DNA from: Oscillospiraceae bacterium
GTDB taxonomy: Bacteria; Bacillota; Clostridia; Oscillospirales; UBA929
Direction: 5' to 3'
Length of the DNA stretch: 18,081 nt
Assembly (NCBI GenBank): GCA_031271525.1
Contig: JAISVO010000033.1
Span: 1-18,081 of the forward strand
A model generated the notes under the pieces. That model had not been told where the DNA came from, made no database searches, and saw nothing but the letters and a program-made list of their open reading frames with translations. Positions 12,014 to 18,081 of this stretch are shown here, piece after piece. Made by a program: the position numbers and the translations under genes. Position 1 is the stretch's first letter; each line of letters starts with the position of its first letter.

Positions 12014-13225
12014 TTGAAGAATTATCTGGCTGTCCTCACAGTCGCCGTCCTGACAGCGGCGCTCCTCACAAGCTGCGGCGAGGTTCCTTCGAGCCCGCCG
12101 CCCAACCAATCCTCCCCGCCGGTTGAGACTCCGTCCGAAGGGGAACCGGCACCGGCCGCCGCCGTACCGGGCGAGATGCGGGACATCACCGTCACCGAGT
12201 TTGTCGCCGAGATGGGGATCGGCATCAACATCGGGAATACGCTGGAGGCATGCGGCGACTGGATTGCCCCCGACATCGCGAGCTTCGAAACGGCGTGGGG
12301 CAGCCCGATCATCGAGGAGGATATGATCGCAGGCTACGCCGAAGCCGGATTCAAGTCGGTCCGGATCCCGGTGGCGTGGAGCAATCTGATGGCGGAGGAC
12401 TACACCATCCATCAGCCGCTGATGGACCGGGTACAGCAGTTTGTGGACTGGGTCATCAAGTACGATATGACAGCCCTCGTCAACATCCACTGGGACGGCG
12501 GTTGGTGGGAAGGATTTCAAGACGAGCGGAAGGACGACTGCATGGCGAAGTACAAAGCCATATGGACGCAAATCTGCGAACGCTTCAAAGACTATGGCGA
12601 CCGCCTGATGCTGGAATCATTGAACGAGGAGCTGGCCTTTGACCAGCTCTGGAACCGGTACGGCGGCACCGAGGGGAAGGACACAGCGTACGGGCTCGCG
12701 AATGAAATCAATCAGATCTTTGTCGACCTCGTCCGTTCCTCGGGCGGCAACAATGAAAAACGGTTCCTCCTGATCGCGGGCTACAGCACCGACATCGCCC
12801 TCACCTGCGACCCGATGTTCAAAATGCCGGACGACCCGCAGAACCGCTGTGCCGTCTCGGTACACTACTATACTCCCTCGACGTTCGCGATCTTAGAGGA
12901 GAACGCGTCATGGGGACGCCTCCGCCCGACTTGGGGTACCGACAGCGACATCGCCGAACTGAACGCTAACATGGACCTGATGAAGACCACCTTCGCGGAC
13001 GAGGGAATCCCGGTCATCTTCGGGGAATACGGCGCTTCGCGGGGGGGCAAGGAACCAGGCGAGGTAAACGAGTACATCCTCGCGGTCTGTAAGGCGGTCT
13101 ATGAGCGTGGGATGTGCCCAATGTTATGGGACACGACCGGCAGCGGCGGCTACGACCGGCTCCTCCGGGGCTTCCTCGACCCGGAACTCGGCAAAGCGTT
13201 TTCGGACATCGCGGCGCAGTCTTGA
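12014..13225 (+). CDS. Glycoside hydrolase family 5 cellulase/endoglucanase lipoprotein
   Basis: A 403-aa GH5 enzyme anchored outside the cell. The N-terminus is a lipoprotein signal with lipobox LLTSC (Cys21), then a Pro/Ser/Glu-rich linker to about residue 55. The catalytic domain begins MGIGINIGNTLEA, as in clostridial endoglucanases. The acid/base is E205 in LESLNEE and the nucleophile is E338 in VIFGEYGA; VSVHYYTP and MLWDTTG are also present. It should hydrolyse beta-1,4-glucans (cellulose, lichenan, perhaps mannan). There is no carbohydrate-binding module or dockerin. The start is TTG 12014, weakly preceded by GGGAAG, since the frame above it has no better start and the signal peptide begins MKNYLAVL. 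It heads a run of closely spaced genes, but those look metabolically unrelated. Confidence 0.93.
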   Translation: MKNYLAVLTVAVLTAALLTSCGEVPSSPPPNQSSPPVETPSEGEPAPAAAVPGEMRDITVTEFVAEMGIGINIGNTLEACGDWIAPDIASFETAWGSPIIEEDMIAGYAEAGFKSVRIPVAWSNLMAEDYTIHQPLMDRVQQFVDWVIKYDMTALVNIHWDGGWWEGFQDERKDDCMAKYKAIWTQICERFKDYGDRLMLESLNEELAFDQLWNRYGGTEGKDTAYGLANEINQIFVDLVRSSGGNNEKRFLLIAGYSTDIALTCDPMFKMPDDPQNRCAVSVHYYTPSTFAILEENASWGRLRPTWGTDSDIAELNANMDLMKTTFADEGIPVIFGEYGASRGGKEPGEVNEYILAVCKAVYERGMCPMLWDTTGSGGYDRLLRGFLDPELGKAFSDIAAQS

Positions 13226-13244
13226 GGTCTCAGGAGTGGAGCGT

Positions 13245-14477
13245 ATGATCACAATCGAGCAGGCGTCGTCCGGCGACATCGCAGTCCTTGAGCGGGTGCT
13301 GCTCGACACCGTGACATGGTTAAACGATAAGGGGACCCCGTTGTGGGGCGCAAGCGAAGTGACTTGGGACGCGCTTTCGAAGAAGTACAGTGCCAGTGAC
13401 TTTTATCTGGCCTATCTGGACGGGGCCCCCGCCGGGTGTATGGCGCTGATCGAGGACGACCCGTTCTTCTGGCCGGATGTGCCGCCGGATGAATCGCTCT
13501 TTCTGCACAAACTGGCGGTAACAAAAGCCGCCCGGAAGCTGGGTGTCTCCGACGCGCTGATGGACTTCTCTAAATCCGAAGGGGTCCGCCGCGGAAAGAC
13601 AACCCTGCGGCTGGATACCCACGCGCTGCGCCCAAAGGTGCGCGCCTTCTACGAGCGGCACGGATTCCGGCATGTCGGGACGAAGGTCTTGCTGGGGAAA
13701 TACCACACCGCGTTCTATGAGGTTGACTTGCACAGCGCAATCCTCACCCGGAACAAAAATTCATGGAACGCGATTGCCGACAGTTTCTTCGGCGTCACCG
13801 CCCTGCCGGCCTATGGCTGTCTGTGCCCCGGCGAGGACGAGCTTCGCCTGTTCCCCGACCTGACCGGGAAAGCGGTGTTGGACATTGGGTGCGGCAGCGG
13901 GCATTCGCTCCTGTGGTGCGGCAGACACGGGGCGAGCGAACTTTGGGGACTGGACATGTCCGACCGGCAGACAGAAACCGCCGAGCGGCTCCTGCGGGGG
14001 CATGGCTATGCGCCAACGCTCTTTTGCTCCCCGATGGAGCAAAACCCCGGGCTGCCGCCGGGATATTTTGATGTCGTATACTCGATTTACGCCATCGGCT
14101 GGACGGTTGATTTACAAAGGACGTTTACCCTGATCGCTTCGTACCTCAAGCCGGGCGGGATATTTATCTTCAGCTGGGATCACCCGTTTTTACACTGTGT
14201 AGAGGCTGTTGACGAGAAGCTTGTCTTTTCCGGAAATTATTACGAACCGGCACCATTCAACTTCCGGAAGCTGGACAACCCCATGACGCTTTACAACCGC
14301 CGTCTGTGCGACTACGTCAACGCCCTCGCCGCCGCAGGGCTTGCCGTGGAGCGAATGGTGGAAGAGACTGACAAGGAAACGCTTTCACGGGACGCCGAGT
14401 TTTCGTCGGCGTATTACGCGCCGGGCAAGGCGAAGCGGTTCCCGTTATCGTTGATCGTAAAGGCGAAGAGGGTGTGA
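13245..14477 (+). CDS. Fused GNAT acetyltransferase - SAM-dependent methyltransferase
   Basis: A 410-aa two-domain protein. Residues 1-165 are a GNAT N-acetyltransferase; the acetyl-CoA region is LHKLAVTKAARKLGVSDAL (from about 87) and the C-terminal substrate pocket reads VRAFYERHGFRHVG. Residues 170-410 are a class I methyltransferase, with the SAM-binding motif VLDIGCGSGHS (211-221), an acidic post-motif (LWGLDMSD), and YFDVVYSIYAIGW then LKPGGIFIFSW as motifs II-III. The joining sequence is short, with no stop or frameshift, so this is a genuine fusion. ATG 13245 follows AGGAG (13232-13236). Acetylation and methylation of the same small molecule or peptide is a reasonable guess, unproven. 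It lies 19 nt after the cellulase stop and 7 nt before the kinase gene. Confidence 0.9.
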   Translation: MITIEQASSGDIAVLERVLLDTVTWLNDKGTPLWGASEVTWDALSKKYSASDFYLAYLDGAPAGCMALIEDDPFFWPDVPPDESLFLHKLAVTKAARKLGVSDALMDFSKSEGVRRGKTTLRLDTHALRPKVRAFYERHGFRHVGTKVLLGKYHTAFYEVDLHSAILTRNKNSWNAIADSFFGVTALPAYGCLCPGEDELRLFPDLTGKAVLDIGCGSGHSLLWCGRHGASELWGLDMSDRQTETAERLLRGHGYAPTLFCSPMEQNPGLPPGYFDVVYSIYAIGWTVDLQRTFTLIASYLKPGGIFIFSWDHPFLHCVEAVDEKLVFSGNYYEPAPFNFRKLDNPMTLYNRRLCDYVNALAAAGLAVERMVEETDKETLSRDAEFSSAYYAPGKAKRFPLSLIVKAKRV

Positions 14478-14484
14478 GGGCAAC

Positions 14485-15393
14485 ATGACAAAACTGCTGG
14501 ATACCCTGAACGCCCGTTACCCGTTGCGTTTCGACACACTGGAGCACCTGCGGGACGGAGGAAGCGCGTCCTACGCCGGCTACTCAAGCAGCGGCGGGAA
14601 GTACTTCCTGCGAAATATCAAGCCCGCGTTTTTCGATACCGTCGTGACTGGCACGGAGATACAGATGTTTTTGCATGAAAAGGACTTCCCGGTGCCGCTG
14701 ATTGTCCGCACAAAAGACGGGTCGCCGTCGTTTACCGAGGACGACCGGCTGTATATACTGTACGATTACGTCGAGGGGGAGGATTCCGACCCGAAACGGA
14801 ACGCCGAGGAAGCCGGAGCGCTGACCGGACGGCTCCATCGGGAACTGCAATCGTACCCCGGGAGCTTGGTTGAGCGGGACAAGCGGTTCTACATTGACCG
14901 GTATATCAACATCCTGCGGGGCAGTGATTACCCCCGCACAGACGAGTTTTCGGCATACGGCGACGCGCTCTGGGAGAAGGTTCAGCACCTTCCGCGCGGG
15001 GTCTGCCACGGCGACTTATACTGCGGGAATGTCCGCAGGACCCCCGGCGGCGCTCTGGTGGTCCACGACTTCGACACCGCCTGTGTCGGACTCCTGATGT
15101 ACGACATCGCACTGTTCTGCAACCAAACGAACTATTTTCTCCTCGATGAGAAGGATCTTGAGAGGTCCAACACAGTTTTGTCGCAGTTTCTGCCGGAATA
15201 CACAAAGTACCGTCCAGTCAGCGAAGCCGAAAGGAACGCATTCCACGCCCTGATCGCGCTTCAGCACTTCGCGACCCAAGCGACCATCATGGAACTGTAT
15301 GGGTACAGCTGCCTGAGCGGCGCAGCGCTGGACAATCAGTTGGATTGGCTGACCCGGTGGAGGAATTTGTGCGAGTGGGACAAACACCTATGA
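14485..15393 (+). CDS. APH-family phosphotransferase (aminoglycoside/choline kinase-like)
   Basis: A 302-aa protein kinase-fold small-molecule kinase. The catalytic loop CHGDLYCGN has the Brenner H175-G-D177 and N182; the metal-binding HDFD has D195 and D197. The N-lobe is GGSASYAGY then KYFLRN, with the hinge YILYDYVEGE. Such enzymes phosphorylate hydroxyls of small molecules (choline, homoserine, sugars, aminoglycosides) or act in spores (CotS/YtaA relatives). The substrate cannot be told, and resistance should not be assumed. ATG 14485 follows GTGAGGG. Its stop overlaps the start of the flavoprotein gene (ATGA). Confidence 0.88.
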   Translation: MTKLLDTLNARYPLRFDTLEHLRDGGSASYAGYSSSGGKYFLRNIKPAFFDTVVTGTEIQMFLHEKDFPVPLIVRTKDGSPSFTEDDRLYILYDYVEGEDSDPKRNAEEAGALTGRLHRELQSYPGSLVERDKRFYIDRYINILRGSDYPRTDEFSAYGDALWEKVQHLPRGVCHGDLYCGNVRRTPGGALVVHDFDTACVGLLMYDIALFCNQTNYFLLDEKDLERSNTVLSQFLPEYTKYRPVSEAERNAFHALIALQHFATQATIMELYGYSCLSGAALDNQLDWLTRWRNLCEWDKHL

Positions 15394-15989
15394 AAACCTT
15401 GATATTCAACGGTTCGCCGCGCGGGAACGGCGGTACGGCGGCCTTGATAAACGCGCTTCGTGTCCGGCTGTCAGGAGACGTCACCATTGTAAACACTTAC
15501 GGCGCGGACATTTCTCCCTGCACTGATTGCCGTTTCTGCTGGGCAAACGAGGGATGCGCCGTGAATGACGGGATGCAGAACGTCTATCGATACATCTGCG
15601 AATCCGACAACATCCTTATCGCTTCGCCCATATATTTTGCGGAACTGACCGGTTCTCTATTGAGCGTTATGAGCAGACTGCAATACCTTTATACAGCGAG
15701 AAGGTTTCGCGGTATAGAAGTATTGCCGGCAAAAAAACGCAACGGAGCGATTATTTTGGTGGATGGCGGCGACAATTATGAAAAAACCGCTATGGCTATG
15801 GGAAAACGTCTCCTGCGGATTATGAACGCTGATTTCATCGGCTCTGTCTACTTTTCCGGCACAGATAACGAGCCAAAATATAGTACAAATGTTCCCGAAA
15901 TCATTACAGACGAAATAGCGAAGCTTGCGGCAAAGATCAACAGGCTGAATGCTGCCGCAGGCAGTCCGCAGCGGAATGTGAGGAGGTAG
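15390..15989 (+). CDS. Flavodoxin-fold NAD(P)H oxidoreductase with iron-sulfur-flavoprotein cysteine motif
   Basis: A 199-aa protein of the FMN_red/flavodoxin family. The N-terminal FMN phosphate loop is FNGSPRGNGGT (6-16), the second flavin loop is ASPIYFAELTGS. Between them is C44-X2-C47-X2-C50-X5-C56, the compact cysteine pattern of archaeal/clostridial iron-sulfur flavoproteins that carry a 4Fe-4S cluster beside FMN. Likely a cytosolic electron-transfer protein or reductase; the partner is unknown. ATG 15390 overlaps the kinase stop by 4 nt and lacks its own clear ribosome binding site, which points to coupled translation. Codon and base use is visibly more AT-rich (15600-15960) than in neighbours, hinting at a different origin. 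Confidence 0.88.
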   Translation: MKTLIFNGSPRGNGGTAALINALRVRLSGDVTIVNTYGADISPCTDCRFCWANEGCAVNDGMQNVYRYICESDNILIASPIYFAELTGSLLSVMSRLQYLYTARRFRGIEVLPAKKRNGAIILVDGGDNYEKTAMAMGKRLLRIMNADFIGSVYFSGTDNEPKYSTNVPEIITDEIAKLAAKINRLNAAAGSPQRNVRR

Positions 15990-15992
15990 GGT

Positions 15993-16386
15993 ATGCCCTA
16001 CACAATTGTTAAATTCGACGTGTCAATGGCACACCTGCTGCCGCACCCGCAGGAGGAGTTCGCGGTAATCGGCAAACTGGTGCCGCGCTGGAGCGTTATC
16101 CGGGCGAACGGTTCTATATTTGGTCCGACAACGGCGAGCCAGTGGGACTATGCGGATTCCGCATACTTCCCGGCTTTTTGGAGATATGCCATATTGCCGT
16201 CGTCAGGCACGCCCAGAAGAGCGGGATCGGCATAACTTAGAAATCCGCGCCGAAACCGACGACGACGCGGTTAACTTCTACCGGAAGTGCGGGTTCAACA
16301 CGATTCCCTTCATGAAACGGTACGGAGAAAAATCAATCCGGAGGTACAGCTGCGTCTTACCCATAAACAACGATAAAGAAGGATGA
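15993..16386 (+). pseudogene. GNAT acetyltransferase gene broken by two frameshifts
   Basis: Three parts of one acetyltransferase lie in three frames. ATG 15993, with a perfect AGGAGG (15981-15986), starts PYTIVKFDVSMAHLL up to KLVPR. From 16088 the next frame reads LERYPGERFYIW, then EPVGLCGFRILPGFLEICH and IAVVRHAQKSGIG (the acetyl-CoA motif A) until TAG. From about 16238 the third frame reads LEIRAETDDDAVNFYRKCGF up to the stop at 16384. The conserved pieces are in the right order, so this is a recently broken gene unless the changes are sequencing errors. Residues before 16088 and after the acetyl-CoA motif (usually G-x-G/A plus a helix) seem shortened, so small deletions are likely. It sits 3 nt after the flavoprotein gene and 7 nt before radA. 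Confidence 0.82.
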
Positions 16387-16393
16387 CAGCACT

Positions 16394-17764
16394 ATGAAAC
16401 AGCGCGCGACCGCCTTTTTTTGCTCTGAATGCGGCAACGAGTTCGCCAAGTGGATGGGGAAATGCCCCGCCTGCAGCGCGTGGAACAGCCTTGTGGAAGC
16501 ACCGGTGGAGCCGACCCCGAAGAAAGGGGCCAAAGCGGCCCCGTCCGGCGCATCTTCCGGCGGTACCATCGGATATGAACCGCCGGTGAAACTCAGCTCA
16601 ATCCGGCTCGCCGAAGAGACCCGGTTCCCCACCGGGTTTGACGAGCTGGACCGGGTGCTGGGCGGCGGCGCGGTGGCGGGTTCCCTCTGCCTGATCGCCG
16701 GAGAGCCGGGGATCGGCAAGTCTACTCTCTTAATGCAGGTGTGCGGTTCCCTCGCGAAACGGCACACCGTGCTGTATAACTCGGGGGAGGAGAGTGCCCG
16801 CCAGCTCAGGCTGCGAGGCGAACGACTCGGCGCGGGCGACCTTCTGGTGCTGGCGCAGACCGAGCTGGAAGGCGTTCTGGAAGCCGCCCGTAACGCCGAT
16901 ATTCTGGTAGTGGACTCGATCCAGACAATGCGGCGGAACGACCTCGCGAGCGCCCCCGGCAGCGTCGCCCAAGTGCGCGAATGCGCGATGTCGCTGATGC
17001 GGCTCGCAAAAGAAAACGGCGTCACCGTCTTCTTAGTGGGGCACATCAACAAAGAAGGTGCGATTGCCGGACCTAAGGTTTTAGAGCATATGGTGGACTG
17101 TGTGCTGTACTTCGAGGGGGATAAGCAGCTCCGGGTCTTGCGGGCTGAAAAGAACCGGTTCGGCTCGACCCATGAGATCGGCGTCTTCGAGATGGCCGAC
17201 GAGGGGCTGCGCGAGGTGCCGTCGCCCTCGGAAACGCTGCTGGCGGGGCGTCCGCTGAACGTATCCGGCACCTGTGTCGCGTGCGTGATGGAGGGAAGCC
17301 GTCCGGTCCTCGCCGAGATTCAAGCGCTTGTGACCCCGACGCCCTTCCCATCGCCCCGCCGCACCGTCTCCGGGCTGGAATACAACCGCGCGATGCTGTT
17401 GCTGGCGGTGCTGGAGAAACGCGCCGGGCTGTATGTCGGCAATCAGGACGTCTACCTCAACGTGGTTGGCGGTTTACGGATGGGTGAGCCGGCGGCCGAC
17501 CTCCCGGCGCTGCTGGCGCTGGTTTCGAGCCATAAGGACAATCCGCTGCCCGGCGATCTGGTCGCCTTCGGCGAGGTGGGGTTAGCCGGGGAACTGCGGA
17601 GCGTGCCGTTTATCGAGCGGCGGCTGAGCGAAGCCTGCCGTCTCGGGTTCCGCACGGCGGTCATCCCGGCGCAGGGGACAAAAAATCTCATAATACCGGA
17701 CGGGATGCATGTCGCCCGGGTAAAGACATTGCGCGAAGCCTGCGGCGCGGGGTTTCGCGGGTAA
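16394..17764 (+). CDS. radA: DNA repair protein RadA/Sms
   Basis: A complete 456-aa RadA, the RecA-related DnaB-like helicase that extends recombination intermediates by branch migration. In order: zinc finger C10-X2-C13-X10-C24-X2-C27; Walker A GEPGIGKST (103-111); Walker B ILVVDSIQT; the RadA-specific KNRFG motif at 253-257; and a C-terminal Lon protease-like domain (NVVGGLRMGEPAADLPALLAL, then GEVGLAGELRSV) that lacks protease activity in this family. Length is normal. ATG 16394 has GAAGGA (16378-16383) upstream, at the very end of the GNAT pseudogene. It is the last gene of the plus-strand run; no clear terminator follows. Confidence 0.97.
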   Translation: MKQRATAFFCSECGNEFAKWMGKCPACSAWNSLVEAPVEPTPKKGAKAAPSGASSGGTIGYEPPVKLSSIRLAEETRFPTGFDELDRVLGGGAVAGSLCLIAGEPGIGKSTLLMQVCGSLAKRHTVLYNSGEESARQLRLRGERLGAGDLLVLAQTELEGVLEAARNADILVVDSIQTMRRNDLASAPGSVAQVRECAMSLMRLAKENGVTVFLVGHINKEGAIAGPKVLEHMVDCVLYFEGDKQLRVLRAEKNRFGSTHEIGVFEMADEGLREVPSPSETLLAGRPLNVSGTCVACVMEGSRPVLAEIQALVTPTPFPSPRRTVSGLEYNRAMLLLAVLEKRAGLYVGNQDVYLNVVGGLRMGEPAADLPALLALVSSHKDNPLPGDLVAFGEVGLAGELRSVPFIERRLSEACRLGFRTAVIPAQGTKNLIIPDGMHVARVKTLREACGAGFRG

Positions 17765-17837
17765 GGCGAGCACAGTGAGACTCAATAGACCTGTCCATGA
17801 GTGGCCAAACGCAACTCTTTATGATATAATTAGGTGC

Positions 17838-18081
17838 ATGAGAAAAGTAGCGACAGATGAAAACTGCCGTTGCCCCGAGTGCGGCAAGGTGGAAAATCAA
17901 ATCAAAAAAGGGTTCAATCCGTCGGGCACGCAGCGCTGCATGTGTAAGGAGTGCGGAGTTGTATATACACTTGACCCGAAGAAGCGGGAATACCCTGAAG
18001 AGACGAAAAAACTTGCCCTAAAAATCTATTACGCGGGAGCAAGCGGGCGCGGCGTGGGCAAGGTGTTGGGTATGAGCAAGG
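17838..18081 (+). CDS. IS1-family-like transposase (InsA-type zinc ribbon), cut by window end
   Basis: An open frame from ATG 17838 to the window edge (81 codons). It starts with a four-cysteine zinc ribbon CPECG-(x)n-CKEC containing KGFNPSGTQRCMC, then YPEETKKLALKIYYAGASGRGVGKVLGMSK, a helix-turn-helix. This matches the N-terminal DNA-binding half of IS1-like (InsA-type) transposases. A TATAAT lies at 17825-17830 with a poor -35 (TGGCCA), and GGTG is a weak ribosome binding site. The left end of the insertion sequence should lie in the 70 bp after radA, but its inverted repeat cannot be defined without the right end. The element may be complete outside the window. Confidence 0.8.
   Translation, partial: MRKVATDENCRCPECGKVENQIKKGFNPSGTQRCMCKECGVVYTLDPKKREYPEETKKLALKIYYAGASGRGVGKVLGMSK

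Noticed and set aside
13101..13244. N-terminal extension of the GNAT-methyltransferase fusion
   Set aside because: It lies inside the cellulase gene in another frame; ATG 13245 has its own ribosome binding site after the cellulase stop.
16357..17271. 304-codon minus-strand frame opposite radA
   Set aside because: Low-complexity Ser/Arg/Pro-rich antisense shadow; the plus strand is a complete RadA with all motifs.
1..18081. CRISPR array, tRNA or rRNA genes
   Set aside because: No regularly spaced repeats, cloverleaf sequences or rRNA segments were found by eye.

Overview
The window looks like chromosome of a spore-forming Firmicute of moderately high GC, most likely a clostridium of the Oscillospirales (Ruminococcaceae) type. 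The support is: CotF-like spore coat genes, a YjcZ-like tiny sporulation protein, NrdR, RadA, clear sigma-A type promoters, strong Shine-Dalgarno sequences, intrinsic terminators, a clostridial-style cyclic-di-GMP-I riboswitch and a GH5 cellulase lipoprotein. The taxonomic call is inference; no rRNA or tRNA gene was seen.

Left part (1-3780, minus strand): the 5' part of a cysteine-rich protein gene running off the window; a double-SIS sugar-phosphate isomerase-like gene with its own promoter and terminator; and an operon of a 70-aa four-cysteine protein, nrdR and a sugar-binding-type lipoprotein, driven by a textbook promoter. Divergent from it are two short CotF-like spore coat genes. The shared intergenic region carries an 11-bp direct repeat and a dyad that resembles a NrdR box core.

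Middle part (4333-9700): a three-domain cell-wall amidase with a small acidic ORF overlapping its start; a CysM-like cysteine synthase; a 366-bp gap; and a three-gene ABC exporter of the COG4586/4587/3694 type. The gap is not empty. It holds, on the minus strand, a sigma-A promoter, a c-di-GMP-I riboswitch aptamer, an expression-platform terminator and a second terminator, with no recognisable protein gene after them. It looks like a free-standing c-di-GMP-responsive RNA and is the most interesting item in the window.

Recombinase locus (9708-11871): a 487-aa serine recombinase ends 25 bp from the broken end of a conserved clostridial gene, of which only the promoter, ribosome binding site and first 38 codons remain. 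The two are convergent, the same topology as spoIVCA/spoIVCB of the Bacillus skin element. This suggests a site-specific element boundary, perhaps one excised during sporulation. A 71-aa unknown gene is divergent from the recombinase, and a 28-aa YjcZ-like gene with a sigma-K-like promoter lies just outside.

Right part (11904-18081, plus strand): a terminator, then a tight gene train: GH5 cellulase lipoprotein, a GNAT-methyltransferase fusion, an APH-type kinase, an iron-sulfur-flavoprotein-like gene, a frameshifted GNAT pseudogene and radA. An IS1-like transposase gene is cut by the window end.
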